From: Caulobacter rhizosphaerae
GTDB taxonomy: Bacteria; Pseudomonadota; Alphaproteobacteria; Caulobacterales; Caulobacteraceae
Length of the DNA stretch: 64,000 nt
Assembly (NCBI RefSeq): GCF_010977555.1
Contig: NZ_CP048815.1
Coordinates: 4,456,501 to 4,520,500, forward strand
Direction of reading: 5' to 3'
Position 1 is the stretch's first letter; every line of letters starts with the position of its first letter. A model generated the notes under the pieces. It ran no database searches. It had not been told where the DNA came from and worked only from the letters and a program-made list of their open reading frames with translations. Positions 40,625-49,586 of the stretch are shown here, one piece after another. A program made the position numbers and the translations under genes.

Positions 40625-40960
40625 TCAGCCGGCGGCGTCGCCGTCCTTGATGATTTCCGTCATGGTCACGCCCAGGCGCTCGTCGACGACGACGACCTCG
40701 CCGCGGGCCACCAGGCGGTTGTTCACATAGATGTCGATCGCCTCGCCGACCTTGCGGTCGAGCTCCAGGATCGAGCCGGCCGACAGCTGCAGCAGTTGCG
40801 CCACCGACATGTGGGCCCGGCCCAGCACGGCGGAGATGTTGACCGGCACGTCGAAGACCGGCGCCAGGTCCGACGCGATCTTGTCGCTGAGTTCGACCGG
40901 CATTTCGGAGGCCAGCATGCTGCCGCCGAATTCGTCGAGGGTGAGGTTGTCTTCGGACAT
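40625..40960 (-). CDS. fliN: Flagellar motor switch protein FliN
   Basis: The 111-residue protein has the SpoA/FliN fold with DVPVNISAVLGRAHMSVAQLLQLSAGSILELDRKVGEAIDIYVNNRLVARGEVVV, the usual length for FliN. FliN forms the bottom of the C-ring and participates in switching and export. It lies five bases after flbE and upstream of flbD in the fliF operon. Confidence 0.96.
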   Translation of the reverse strand: MSEDNLTLDEFGGSMLASEMPVELSDKIASDLAPVFDVPVNISAVLGRAHMSVAQLLQLSAGSILELDRKVGEAIDIYVNNRLVARGEVVVVDERLGVTMTEIIKDGDAAG

Positions 40961-40965
40961 GGCGG

Positions 40966-41607
40966 TCAGCCTTCGCTAGGCGCAAGAGGTTCAGCGTGGA
41001 GACCCTCGGCCGCGATGGCGGCTTCGAGGGCTTGGGTGACGCGGGCGGCCGCGTCGGCGGGATTGAAGGCCGCGCGCCCGTCACCCCAGTCGAGGAGGAA
41101 GGCGGCAGGGGGCACGGCGTCGGCCCGGGCGATGATCTGGCCGGGGAAGCCGATGGCCTGGGCGGTCTGTTCCAGAGCGGCCTGGGTGCGCTCGACCAGA
41201 TGAGGGGCGACGCGGACGGTCAGCTTCGGGCTGGCCTCGACCTCGCGGGCCAGGGCCACCAGGGCCGCCTGGGTCGGGGCCTCGGGGAACTGGTCCAGGG
41301 CGGCGTCGGCGATGGCCCGGCCGCAGGCCAGGGCCAGCATCGCCGAGCCTTCGCGGTGCTCGTGGGCCACGGCGGCCAGGGTCGAGAAGGCGCTGTGGAT
41401 CGCCTGGCCGACGGTGTTCAGGGCCATGGCGGCCTCGCGCTCGGCCTGGGCCACCGCCGACTGCTCGCCCGCGGCGTAGGCTTGCGCCTTGGCCTCTTCC
41501 AGCTCTTCCAGGGTGAAGTTCTTCTTCACCCTCGGCGGCGCGCTCATGCCGCCGTGGTCGTCGAACACGGTGTCGAAGGTGAAGCGCTTGTGGGCGATGT
41601 CGGTCAT
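40966..41607 (-). CDS. flbE: Flagellar export ATPase regulator FliH/FlbE
   Basis: The 213-residue protein has an N-terminal segment, a coiled-coil ([28 protein letters not shown]) and a C-terminal domain (about 130-205), the FliH layout. In Caulobacter the gene is called flbE. It links the FliI ATPase to the C-ring. It is third in the fliF-fliG-flbE-fliN-flbD operon, 12 bp after fliG. Confidence 0.92.
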   Translation of the reverse strand: MTDIAHKRFTFDTVFDDHGGMSAPPRVKKNFTLEELEEAKAQAYAAGEQSAVAQAEREAAMALNTVGQAIHSAFSTLAAVAHEHREGSAMLALACGRAIADAALDQFPEAPTQAALVALAREVEASPKLTVRVAPHLVERTQAALEQTAQAIGFPGQIIARADAVPPAAFLLDWGDGRAAFNPADAAARVTQALEAAIAAEGLHAEPLAPSEG

Positions 41608-41619
41608 TCAGCCATCTCC

Positions 41620-42636
41620 CTAGTAGATCAGTTCGTCTTCGGCGCCGGCGCCGGCCAGCATGATCTCGCCCTTGGCGGCTAGGTCCTTGGCGACCTGCAC
41701 CATGGCGACCTGGGCCTGGTCGACGTCCTTCAGGCGGACCGGACCCATGCTTTCCATGTCCTCGCGCATGATCTTCGAAGCGCGCTCCGACATGTTCGAA
41801 AAGAACATCTCGCGCAGCTTGTCCGAGGCGCCCTTCAGGGCCAGGGCCAGCTGCTCCTTGCCGGTGGCGCGCAGCAGGGTCTGGACGCCGCCCGGATCCA
41901 GCTTGGACAGATCCTCGAACACGAACATCAGGGCGCGGATGCGCTCGGCGGCCTCGCGGTTGCGCTCTTCCAGCGCCGCGATGAAGCGGGCCTCGGTCTG
42001 GCGGTCGAAGTTGTTGAAGATCTCGGCCATCATCTCGTGGCTGTCGCGCTTGGAGGTGCGCGCCAGGTTCGACATGAATTCGGTGCGCAGGGTCTGCTCG
42101 ATCTTGTCGAGGATCTCGCGCTGCACCGGCTCCATCCGCAGCATGCGGGTGACGCATTCCAGGGCGAAGTCTTCCGGCAGCGAGGCCAGGACCCGGGCGG
42201 CGTGGTCGGACTTCACCTTCGACAGCACCACCGCGACGGTCTGCGGATATTCGTTCTTCAGATAGTTGGCGAGGACGGCCTCGTTCACATTGCCCAGCTT
42301 GTCCCACATGGTCCGACCCGCGGGACCGCGGATCTCTTCCATGAGTTGGTCGACCTTCTCCGGCGGCATGAAGGCCGACAGCAGGCGCTGGGTCTGCTCG
42401 TAGGAGCCCATGATCGCGCCGGTCGAGCTCATGCCGGAGACGAACTCGACCAGCAGCTCTTCCACGACCGAGGCCGAGACCGTGCCCAGACCGGCCATGG
42501 CCTGGGAGACTTCCTTGATTTCCTCGTCGTCGAGGGCTTCCCAGATCGCGGTGTGCTCTTCGCCCAGGGCGAGCAGCACGATCGCGGCCTTCTCGGGACC
42601 GGCCAGCTTCTTGACGTCGTTGACGGAGCTCTTCAT
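41620..42636 (-). CDS. fliG: Flagellar motor switch protein FliG
   Basis: The 338-residue protein starts in the FliG N-terminal domain ([23 protein letters not shown]) and ends in the torque-generating C-terminal domain with the charged helix [31 protein letters not shown]. FliG binds FliF and contacts the MotA stator. It starts three bases after fliF ends and is therefore translationally coupled. Confidence 0.97.
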   Translation of the reverse strand: MKSSVNDVKKLAGPEKAAIVLLALGEEHTAIWEALDDEEIKEVSQAMAGLGTVSASVVEELLVEFVSGMSSTGAIMGSYEQTQRLLSAFMPPEKVDQLMEEIRGPAGRTMWDKLGNVNEAVLANYLKNEYPQTVAVVLSKVKSDHAARVLASLPEDFALECVTRMLRMEPVQREILDKIEQTLRTEFMSNLARTSKRDSHEMMAEIFNNFDRQTEARFIAALEERNREAAERIRALMFVFEDLSKLDPGGVQTLLRATGKEQLALALKGASDKLREMFFSNMSERASKIMREDMESMGPVRLKDVDQAQVAMVQVAKDLAAKGEIMLAGAGAEDELIY

Positions 42637-42639
42637 CGC

Positions 42640-44286
42640 CTACTCCGACTCGTGCAGCCAGGAGCGGAGGATCGCGACGGACTCGTCGGGGTGCTTTTCG
42701 ACGAACTCCGAGACCCGCTTGATCGACGAGGCCTTCACCTGGCCTTCGATCTTGGCGATGTCGATGCGTTGATCCATGTCGGCGGGACCGGCGATGGCGA
42801 TCGGCTCGCCCGTCTGGTCGACGACCACTTCCTGGGTCGTGCCGTCCGACAGGGTGACCATGCGGGTGATCTGCGGCGTGTTCAGCGCCAGGCCCAGCGG
42901 GGTCGGCGGCGGGCTCATCAGGCTCTTCAGGAACGGGCGCACCGCGAACAGCAGGATCAGCAGGGCCACGACGGCCAGCACGCCCAGTTCGGCGAAGCGC
43001 ATCAGGTCGTTCTTGTCGATGCCGTCCATCAGGCCAGCCTTGCCCAGACCCTGGTCCTCGGGTTGCGGGAAGCGGACATTGACCACCGAGACCTGGTCAC
43101 CACGGGTCTGGTCGAAGCCGACGGCGGTCTTCACCAGTTGCTCCAGCTGCGCCATTTCGGCGGCGGAGCGCGGAGTGTAGGCGCCCGGCTTGCCGTCCTT
43201 GCCGGGAGGGGCGGTGACGCCGTCCACGGCCACGGCGATGGCGACCTTGCGGACCTTGCCCGGCTCCTGGACGGTGGTCGTGGTGCTTTCCGAGATCTCG
43301 TAGTTGGTGACGCTCTCGTTGCTGTCCTGCTTGGCGCCCAGCGGCTGGAAGCCGTTCGGGGTCTGGCCGGGGATGTTCTGGGTCGAGGTGACGCCGCCGG
43401 TGTCGTCGTTCTTGGTCTCGCTGGAATTGTTGGCGTTGGTGCTTTCCGAGCGGATGACCTGGCCGTCCGGATCGAACTTGCGCTCCTGGGTGGTGACACG
43501 GTTCAGGTCGAGGTCGGCGGTGACGTTGACGCGCGCCTTGCCCGGGCCCAGCACGCCGTCGATCATGTCCTTGACGGTCTTGGCGATGCGGGCCTCGGCC
43601 TCGCTCTTGGCGTCCTGGGCCAGCTTGCCGGCCAGGCTCTCGTCGTTGCCGGCCGACAGGGTCTTGCCGTGCTGGTCGATGACGTTGACGGCGTCGGGCT
43701 TCATGCCGGCGACCGAACCGGCCACCAGGTTCTGGACAGCGCGGACCATGTCGGCGGACGGCTCGCGGCCGGTGCTGATGGTGACGGCGGCGGTCGGCTT
43801 CTCGGCGTCTTCCTCGAACAGCTGCCGCTTGGGGATCACCAGGTGGACGCGGGCGGCGCGCACGCCGTCCCAGCCCTGGATGGTGCGCTCCAGCTCGCCC
43901 TGCAGGGCGCGCTGGCGGTTCAGTTGCTGGACGAAGTCGGTCTGGCCCAGCGCGTTGCCGGTGTCGAAGATCTCGTAGCCGACCGAGCCGGACGTCACCA
44001 AGCCCTTGGTGAAGATCAGCTGGCGCGCGGCGTTGACCTTGTCGCGGGCGACATAGATCGTCGAGCCGTCGCTCTTGGTCTCGTACTTGATGCCGGCGGT
44101 GTCCAGCGCCTGGGTGGCGGCGGCGGATTCCTTGGGGTCGACATTGGACAGCAGCAGCTCGTTGGGCTGCTTGCTCATCATCATCATCACGGCGGCGATC
44201 ACGGCGATCGCGCCCGCGGCGACGCCGATCAGGGCGGCCAGACGGCCGACGCCAAACCTTTGAATCGCGCTGAGGAACTTATCCAA
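42640..44286 (-). CDS. fliF: Flagellar MS-ring protein FliF
   Basis: The 548-residue protein has an N-terminal membrane segment (about 14-36), the periplasmic ring-building region with [11 protein letters not shown] and [24 protein letters not shown], a second membrane segment (about 420-445, [20 protein letters not shown]) and a short C-terminal FliG-binding tail. FliF builds the MS-ring, the first flagellar structure. It heads the operon fliF-fliG-flbE-fliN-flbD, a CtrA-controlled class II operon in Caulobacter. Confidence 0.97.
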   Translation of the reverse strand: MDKFLSAIQRFGVGRLAALIGVAAGAIAVIAAVMMMMSKQPNELLLSNVDPKESAAATQALDTAGIKYETKSDGSTIYVARDKVNAARQLIFTKGLVTSGSVGYEIFDTGNALGQTDFVQQLNRQRALQGELERTIQGWDGVRAARVHLVIPKRQLFEEDAEKPTAAVTISTGREPSADMVRAVQNLVAGSVAGMKPDAVNVIDQHGKTLSAGNDESLAGKLAQDAKSEAEARIAKTVKDMIDGVLGPGKARVNVTADLDLNRVTTQERKFDPDGQVIRSESTNANNSSETKNDDTGGVTSTQNIPGQTPNGFQPLGAKQDSNESVTNYEISESTTTTVQEPGKVRKVAIAVAVDGVTAPPGKDGKPGAYTPRSAAEMAQLEQLVKTAVGFDQTRGDQVSVVNVRFPQPEDQGLGKAGLMDGIDKNDLMRFAELGVLAVVALLILLFAVRPFLKSLMSPPPTPLGLALNTPQITRMVTLSDGTTQEVVVDQTGEPIAIAGPADMDQRIDIAKIEGQVKASSIKRVSEFVEKHPDESVAILRSWLHESE

Positions 44287-44380
44287 CCTACGCCCTACCC
44301 CTGAAAAGCGTCCCCCTAGAGGACGCCCGCCGCTGCGCGCCGGAGCACGCCGTCGCTAGGCAGGATTTACCCAGTGCAAG

Positions 44381-44397
44381 GTAAACGGGTCGTTTAC
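44381..44397. promoter_or_regulatory. Perfect 17-bp palindrome upstream of fliF
   Basis: GTAAACG-GGT-CGTTTAC is a perfect dyad 95-111 bp before the fliF start. In C. crescentus the fliF promoter is activated by CtrA and repressed by FlbD; this dyad is a candidate operator for one of them, though it does not match TTAA-N7-TTAA. Confidence 0.5.
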
Positions 44398-44438
44398 AAA
44401 GGGCCCCTCCAAGGGGGTCCCAGGGGCGCCAAAAGGTC

Positions 44439-44467
44439 GCGGCCGCGTCCCTGGGGGACGCGGCCGC
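44439..44467 (-). terminator. Probable sciP terminator
   Basis: GCGGCCGCGTCCC and GGGACGCGGCCGC form a perfect 13-bp stem with a TGG/CCA loop, followed on the minus strand by CGACCTTTTGG. It is 66 bp after the sciP stop and upstream of the fliF promoter. Confidence 0.75.
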
Positions 44468-44532
44468 TGAACTGTTCGACAGGTCGCCGAGGGCTCAAAA
44501 CCCCCGTACGACATGGACTTCCGGCCCGCTGA

Positions 44533-44814
44533 CTAGCGGTACTGCTGAAGCCGAGTGGTCCGCAGACCCGCCAGGCCGTGACGATCGATCGACTGTTGCC
44601 ACGCGAGAAACTCCTCGTTGGTCAACTTGTACCGATCGCACGCCTCGTCGAGCGAGAGGAGACCACCGCGGACGGCGGCCACCACTTCGGCCTTGCGCCG
44701 GATCACCCAACGCTGGGTTTCCGGAGGCGGCAAGTCGGAGAGAGTCAGCGGCGCGCCGGTCGGACCGATCACGTACTTCTCACCCCGGCTGTTCGTGCGC
44801 TGCTGCTGCAACAT
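44533..44814 (-). CDS. sciP: CtrA inhibitory protein SciP (DUF1153)
   Basis: The 93-residue protein has the sequence features of SciP: ENKYVIGPTGAPLTLSDLP-type opening (here EKYVIGPTGAPLTLSDLPP), TQRWVIRRKAEVV and a helix-turn-helix in LSLDEACDRYKLTNEEFLAWQ. SciP accumulates in the swarmer phase, binds CtrA and blocks recruitment of RNA polymerase to CtrA-activated promoters. The start at 44814 has a GGAAAGG ribosome site. It lies between flgE and fliF, as in C. crescentus. A TTAA-N6-TTAA site lies upstream. Confidence 0.96.
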   Translation of the reverse strand: MLQQQRTNSRGEKYVIGPTGAPLTLSDLPPPETQRWVIRRKAEVVAAVRGGLLSLDEACDRYKLTNEEFLAWQQSIDRHGLAGLRTTRLQQYR

Positions 44815-44960
44815 GGCTTTACGCCTTTCCCACAACCATCACTGTTGGAGAGGAATATACGCGCCGGGAAATAACAGGCGCTTAATTCCAATAGTAAAGA
44901 AAGACTGAAACACGAGGCTTTCTCCCTACTCCCGTGATGTATCAATGTGACACAGGACAA

Positions 44961-44974
44961 TTAAGGTCAGTTAA
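44961..44974. promoter_or_regulatory. Candidate CtrA site upstream of sciP
   Basis: TTAA-GGTCAG-TTAA overlaps the region just beyond the flgE stop, about 150 bp before sciP. The spacer is six bases, one less than the classical CtrA box, the same as in the ctrA upstream region (29835-29848). CtrA control of sciP is known in C. crescentus. Confidence 0.5.
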
Positions 44975-44983
44975 GACCTGTAA

Positions 44984-46654
44984 TTACCGTTTAATGCTCA
45001 GAAGCTCTTCTAGCATCTGGTCCGCAGTGGTGATGATCTTCGACGAAGCCGAATAGGCTCTCTGCGTCGTGATCAACCCGGTGAACTCCGTCGACAAGTC
45101 GACCGTCGAAGCTTCCAGCGTGGACGGAGCAATCACGCCCGCGCCCCCCTGGCCCGGAGTCTTCAGGCTATAGGTGCCGCTTTCGTTGGTGACGCGATAT
45201 GCATTTCCGTTCACGCCCTTCAATCCGTTGGGGTTCGAGAACGTGGCGATCGCAACCTGTGCGATCCGGCGGGTCACGCCGTTGTCGAAGATCGCCGAGA
45301 CATAGCCCTGGTCGTCGACCTCGATATTGGTCAGGTTGCCGAAGGCGGTGCCGTTGGTGTTGACCGACTGAACCACCGATTGGCTGTTGTACTGGGTCAG
45401 GCCGCCGGCGGCGCTGGCCAGGTCGATCTGGATGTCCTGGGAATCGATGCCCAGGCCGTCGGCCCAGCGCGGGGTCGTACCGGTGGCCAGCGGATCGGAC
45501 GCGCCGATATTGATCGCCGTCGGGGTCACGCCGCCGAACAGGTTGCCGACCGAGTTCAGCTTGCCGTCGGTGGTGAAGGTGATCTTGCCCGAGCTGATCA
45601 GCCCGTTGGTGTTGTTGTCCAGGTCGCCAGGCTTGGCGCGCAGTTCGGCGAACCATTCGTTGGGGCCCGGGCCCTTCAGTAGCGACAGGGTGACGGTGCG
45701 TTGGCCGCCCTTGGAGTCCGAGACCGGGATCTGGATCTCGAAGTCCGGCTTGACGCCCGTGGTCGGGTCCTCGGCGTAGTCCGACATCGACCGGGTCGTC
45801 GGGTCGTAGGCGCCGCTGGCGATGGCGTCGGCCTTGGTGTTCACGCCCAGTTGGGTCTGGGTCAGGGTGACGCCCGGCGCGACCGTGACGTTCGGCGACG
45901 TGCCCGGCAGGGTCGTGGTCAGCAGGGCGCCCGTCGTCGGGTCGTAGGTGTTGACGCCGGTCGCGACCGACACGCCGTTCTTGCGGACCTCGACCGAGTA
46001 CTGGTTCCCCGTGCCGGTCGGGCTGTAATAGACCGAATAGGCGCCGGTGCCGCCGCCGCTGTCGGTCAGGGTGCCCTTGCTGGCCACCGCATTGGCCGCG
46101 GCCGCGACGGCTTGTTCCGAGCGCAGGTTGGCGTTGACGCCGACGCGGGTGGTCTTCTCGGCGGTGCCGCCGACCGTGCCGACATTGATCGACGACAGCT
46201 GGGTCAGGTCCGACGGGTCGGGCGTGATGGTGCCGGTCACCGGATCGGCCAGCCAGCCCTGCAGATAGAGGCCGGCGTCGTTCTTCAGGTAACCCAGGTT
46301 GTCCAGCTGGAACGAGCCGGCGCGGGTGAACGAGCGGGTGTCGGTGGCGGTCAGGCCTTCCGGCTTCTCGGTGCCGACGAAGAAGCCCGATCCGGCGATC
46401 GACAGGTCCAGGTTGGACGTCGTGGCCTGGGTCAGGCCCTGCTGGCTGATGAACTGGTGCGTCGTGGCCTTCACGCCGCCGGCGCTGTAGGTGGCGTTCT
46501 TGCTCTGGGCGGTGACCAGGGTCGAGAAGTTGGCCGAGCTGCGCTTGTAGCCGACCGTGTTGACGTTGGCGATGTTGTCCGAAATCGCGGCCAGGGCCGA
46601 CGAGTTGGAGATCAGGCCGGAAACCCCGGCGAGCATGGCGCTGTTGATGCTCAT
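44984..46654 (-). CDS. flgE: Flagellar hook protein FlgE
   Basis: The 556-residue protein has the axial-protein N-terminus (SINSAMLAGVSGLISNSSALAAISDNIANVNTVGYK) and the C-terminus ending in ITTQRAYSASSKIITTADQMLEELLSIK, between which are variable hook domains. It polymerises into the hook. It is the last gene of the hook unit fliK-flgD-flgE. A 43-codon open frame ends at its start codon (ATGA overlap). sciP lies 169 bp downstream. Confidence 0.97.
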   Translation of the reverse strand: MSINSAMLAGVSGLISNSSALAAISDNIANVNTVGYKRSSANFSTLVTAQSKNATYSAGGVKATTHQFISQQGLTQATTSNLDLSIAGSGFFVGTEKPEGLTATDTRSFTRAGSFQLDNLGYLKNDAGLYLQGWLADPVTGTITPDPSDLTQLSSINVGTVGGTAEKTTRVGVNANLRSEQAVAAAANAVASKGTLTDSGGGTGAYSVYYSPTGTGNQYSVEVRKNGVSVATGVNTYDPTTGALLTTTLPGTSPNVTVAPGVTLTQTQLGVNTKADAIASGAYDPTTRSMSDYAEDPTTGVKPDFEIQIPVSDSKGGQRTVTLSLLKGPGPNEWFAELRAKPGDLDNNTNGLISSGKITFTTDGKLNSVGNLFGGVTPTAINIGASDPLATGTTPRWADGLGIDSQDIQIDLASAAGGLTQYNSQSVVQSVNTNGTAFGNLTNIEVDDQGYVSAIFDNGVTRRIAQVAIATFSNPNGLKGVNGNAYRVTNESGTYSLKTPGQGGAGVIAPSTLEASTVDLSTEFTGLITTQRAYSASSKIITTADQMLEELLSIKR

Positions 46655-46782
46655 GACTGCGATCCTGCGATGAAGTTCAAAAACGAATGGGTTTGAAGGC
46701 TCAGCGCGGTTTGCGTTTGGGTCTCGGGAGCCAGCGTGGCGCTGGGGGAGACCGCGACGGCGTCGTTCTGACGCCCGTTCAT
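46651..46782 (-). CDS. Possible 43-residue protein between flgD and flgE
   Basis: An ATG at 46782 opens a frame of 43 codons (MNGRQNDAVAVSPS...) that closes with a TGA overlapping the flgE start as ATGA, 18 bp after the flgD stop. The frame fills the whole gap between two hook genes, and the ATGA overlap is typical of coupled genes. There is no clear ribosome site and no recognised family. It may be a real small hook-assembly protein or chance. Confidence 0.4.
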   Translation of the reverse strand: MNGRQNDAVAVSPSATLAPETQTQTALSLQTHSFLNFIAGSQS

Positions 46783-46799
46783 CTGGTGCGTGACGGCCG

Positions 46800-47486
46800 T
46801 TACGTGGTCGTCGTGGTGGGGTTGGTGACGCCGATCACGGAGTCGAGCGGCACCTTGGTTTCGCCGATCCAGACCATGTTGACGCCGCTTTCGTTGGTGA
46901 CCTTGGTGACGACGCCGTCGATGCGTCCCTTGGCCGTCGTGGTGATGTTCGTGCCCTGGGCGTCGGTGGCGGTCACCTTGATGGTGTATTCACCGCCGTC
47001 GGGCTGCTTGGTCCCGTCGGCGCTCTTGCCGTCCCACTTGAAGGTATGGTCGCCGCTCGACATGTCGTCGGGCAGGACCGTGGCAATCGTCTTGCCGAAC
47101 TTGTCGATGACCTCGACCTTGACCCCTGTGGCCGCGCGGCTCTGGGTGTAGCTCCAGCTGGCCTCGCCGCTCTTGAGCACCGACTTGTCGGTCTCGGCGG
47201 TGACCTGCTTGCCCATCAGGTTGACGCCCTCGCTGATGCCGCCGCTGGTGTTCATGCCCACCAGGGCCGTCAGCAGGTCGTTGGTGACCAGTTGCTGCTC
47301 GACGCCGGTCATCTGGGTGATCTGGCTGGTCATCTGGGTCGTGTCGGTGGGCGACAGCGGATCCTGGTTCTTCAGCTGGGTGGTCAGCAGCTTCAGGAAC
47401 GTCTGCTCGTTGTTGGCGAGCGAGTTCCGCGAGTTGTTGATCTTGTCGGTGGTGGCGTTGCCGGTGGCGGTGGTGGCCGTGACCAT
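46800..47486 (-). CDS. flgD: Flagellar hook assembly scaffold FlgD
   Basis: The 228-residue protein has the FlgD N-terminal motif FLKLLTTQLKNQDPLSPTD-TTQMTSQITQMTGVEQ and a C-terminal FLGD Ig-like/tudor part with HTFKWDGKSADGTKQPDGGEYTIKV. FlgD caps the growing hook and is removed when the hook is complete. It is between fliK (11-bp gap) and flgE. Confidence 0.97.
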   Translation of the reverse strand: MVTATTATGNATTDKINNSRNSLANNEQTFLKLLTTQLKNQDPLSPTDTTQMTSQITQMTGVEQQLVTNDLLTALVGMNTSGGISEGVNLMGKQVTAETDKSVLKSGEASWSYTQSRAATGVKVEVIDKFGKTIATVLPDDMSSGDHTFKWDGKSADGTKQPDGGEYTIKVTATDAQGTNITTTAKGRIDGVVTKVTNESGVNMVWIGETKVPLDSVIGVTNPTTTTT

Positions 47487-47497
47487 GGCGGGCTCTC

Positions 47498-49183
47498 CTA
47501 GATTCTGACGTCGACGCCGCTGCTGTCGGCGACGCGAAGGCCGGGCAGCAGGGCGGACGGGGACAGGGTGGGGATTTCCTCGCCCAGCGCCGATCGGAAG
47601 GCGCGGCCGTGGAAAGCCTGACGGCCGTTCTCGCCGTCCTGGAAATTGAAGAAGGCGTTCTGGCTCTGGCCGCCCTGGTTCTGGCTTGAGCTGTCGAAGC
47701 TCAGGGCGTTGTCGGCGACGTTGAAGCCGGCGGCGGCCAGGGCCTGGCGCAGTTCGCCCGACTTGCCGCGCATGTCGGCGGCGGCGGCCGGGTTGTCGAA
47801 GTTCAGGGCGGCGGTCAGCTTGCCGTCCTTGGCGATCTCGATGCGCACGTCGACGCGGCCCAGGCCTTCCGGCTGCAGCACGACGTCGAAGCGGCTGGTC
47901 TTGCCGACCACCGCCTTGCTGGCGATCTCGGTGGTCAGGTGGTTGACCGTCTCGGGCCCCGCCTTGGGCAGTTGGGCCGCGACCACGGGGGCCGGAGCCG
48001 CCGCCGTACCCGGCGCGACGAAGGTCTGGGCCGGAACGGAAGTGTCGGCGGCGGTCGCGACCGGCGCGGCGTCCTTCAGGGGCGAGCCCTTGGCGCCGGC
48101 CTGGTCCTGGGCGCCGTCGCCCGTCGGGCCTTCACCCGTAGTCGCCGCGTGGGCCGCAGCGGCGACCTGGCCGTGGGCGGGCTCGGCGGCGGCGTCGGCC
48201 ACGGCCGCCGCGACGGCGGTCGCCGTCGTGGAAGCGGCGGTCTTCGGTTCGGCCGGCTTGACCACCTTGGCGGTCACCGACGCGACTTCCGGCGCGGCGG
48301 CTTGGGCGGCGGCGGCCTGGACAGGGGCGGGTTCGGCGCGGTCCGGCGCCAGGGCGGCGGCGGCCTCAGCGACCGGAGCAGCCGGTGTCGCAACGGTCGG
48401 CGTCGCGTCAGCCTTGGCGGCCGCAGCGGCCGGAGCGGCCGAGCCGGCCTTGGACTTGGCGGCCGCAGCCGCGACCGCGGCCAGTTCGGCGGCCGAGGCC
48501 TCCGGCGTCTGCGGCAGATCGAGGACCGGGGCGGACTCCGGGGCGTCGGTCGCCAGGGCGGCGGCGGGAAGCGCCAGCGCCTGGGCGTCCTGGACGACGG
48601 TCGGCGCCGCAGCGGTCTCGGTCTCGACGTTCTGGGACGCCTGGACGACCGGAGCAGTCAGGACGGTCGCGGCGGCTTCCGCCACGGCCTTGGGCGTTTC
48701 GACCACGGGCGCCTGCATGGCGGCGATCAAGGCCGCCGCGGCTTGGGCGGCGGCGTCGGCTTGGCCGGCCGCGGTGTCGACGGCCGCCGGCGCGTCGGCG
48801 ACGGCCTGGTCCTTGCTGCCGGCCTTGCCGTCGGCAGGCTGGGCGTTCGAGGTCTTGTCGGTCACCTGGGCGTCGGCGGGCTTGGCGGGCGCCTTGCCGT
48901 CCGAGACCTTCTCGGCGGCGTCGGCGACCTTGTCGGCCTTGGCGTCGGCGACGCGGTCGGCGGCCTTGGCGCTGGAGGCCTTGCCGCCCTGCGCCCGGTC
49001 GGCGCTCTTGTCCGCGTCGCGGGCGTCCCGCGTGGAGCCCTTCTCGCTGGTCGCCTTGTCGTTCGAGGCGTTGGCGTTTGCGGCCAGCAGCGCGCCGAAG
49101 CCTTCGGCCGCGTCCTTGTCATAGCCGCCGGCGGGGGCCGGGGCGGCAGGCAGGACGGAAGCGGGAGCGGCGATCGCGGTCAT
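47498..49183 (-). CDS. fliK: Flagellar hook-length control protein FliK
   Basis: The 561-residue protein has a long Ala-rich, probably disordered N-terminal region (nearly 430 residues, alternating Ala with Asp, Lys, Pro and Thr) and a C-terminal FliK/Flg_hook domain (about 435-520, SRFDVVLQPEGLGRVDVRIEI). FliK measures hook length and switches export specificity. The start at 49183 gives MTAIAAPAS. It is the first gene of the hook unit, transcribed from a sigma-54 promoter at 49249-49263. Confidence 0.9.
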   Translation of the reverse strand: MTAIAAPASVLPAAPAPAGGYDKDAAEGFGALLAANANASNDKATSEKGSTRDARDADKSADRAQGGKASSAKAADRVADAKADKVADAAEKVSDGKAPAKPADAQVTDKTSNAQPADGKAGSKDQAVADAPAAVDTAAGQADAAAQAAAALIAAMQAPVVETPKAVAEAAATVLTAPVVQASQNVETETAAAPTVVQDAQALALPAAALATDAPESAPVLDLPQTPEASAAELAAVAAAAAKSKAGSAAPAAAAAKADATPTVATPAAPVAEAAAALAPDRAEPAPVQAAAAQAAAPEVASVTAKVVKPAEPKTAASTTATAVAAAVADAAAEPAHGQVAAAAHAATTGEGPTGDGAQDQAGAKGSPLKDAAPVATAADTSVPAQTFVAPGTAAAPAPVVAAQLPKAGPETVNHLTTEIASKAVVGKTSRFDVVLQPEGLGRVDVRIEIAKDGKLTAALNFDNPAAAADMRGKSGELRQALAAAGFNVADNALSFDSSSQNQGGQSQNAFFNFQDGENGRQAFHGRAFRSALGEEIPTLSPSALLPGLRVADSSGVDVRI

Positions 49184-49248
49184 GCGTCGGTCAGGTCCAC
49201 GGAGGATGGCGGCCCGAAGAGGACACGCCTTGATCCGGACTTCCCTGA

Positions 49249-49263
49249 GCAACCGCCGGGCCA
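49249..49263 (-). promoter_or_regulatory. Sigma-54 promoter of the fliK-flgD-flgE unit
   Basis: Read on the minus strand, TGGCCC-GGCGG-TTGC matches the sigma-54 -24/-12 pattern TGGCAC-N5-TTGC with one changed base. It lies about 66 bp before the fliK start and mirrors the promoter of the divergent flgK. Confidence 0.8.
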
Positions 49264-49337
49264 ACTCGAAATTTCGTCACAACCTACTGTTTTAATTGAT
49301 GTTAATCTTGCATTTACACCTCGGGATAGGCCGACCA

Positions 49338-49352
49338 CGGCGCTTTTTGCCG
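49338..49352. promoter_or_regulatory. ftr-like palindrome 1 (candidate FlbD site)
   Basis: CGGC-GCTTTTT-GCCG is a dyad with a 7-bp T-rich centre, located between the two divergent sigma-54 promoters. It matches the second site at 49515-49535 in arm sequence, spacing and T5 core. Confidence 0.6.
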
Positions 49353-49408
49353 AGCTGGACGGGGCGCAAAGGGCCAGGCTTGCCGCGTCGTCGCGCCCCA
49401 CCCCCGGT

Positions 49409-49423
49409 TGGCGCCGTCCTTGC
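49409..49423 (+). promoter_or_regulatory. Sigma-54 promoter of flgK-flgL
   Basis: TGGCGC-CGTCC-TTGC matches the sigma-54 -24/-12 consensus TGGCAC-N5-TTGC apart from one base. It lies about 165 bp upstream of flgK, leaving a long leader that includes an ftr-like palindrome. Confidence 0.85.
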
Positions 49424-49514
49424 GCATGGCTTTCTGTCGCTCGCTCGACGTCAGGAACGAATTGCCATGATTTTCAATGGCTTGCACATCGCCGAAGGGG
49501 TCGAACCCCGCAAC

Positions 49515-49535
49515 GCCCGGCATTTTTCGCCGGGC
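49515..49535. promoter_or_regulatory. ftr-like palindrome 2 (candidate FlbD site)
   Basis: GCCCGGC-ATTTTTC-GCCGGGC is a perfect 7-bp dyad with a 7-bp T-rich centre, about 50 bp upstream of flgK and downstream of its promoter. FlbD-binding ftr elements are known in the equivalent C. crescentus region. Confidence 0.6.
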
Positions 49536-49586
49536 AAGGTCGCGTCGCGCCGTTCGTGGTTTGCCGAGCAGGCCGGAGAATAGACC

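Noticed and set aside
42037..44304. Antisense frame opposite fliF and fliG
   Set aside because: It covers two certain genes and has no family features.
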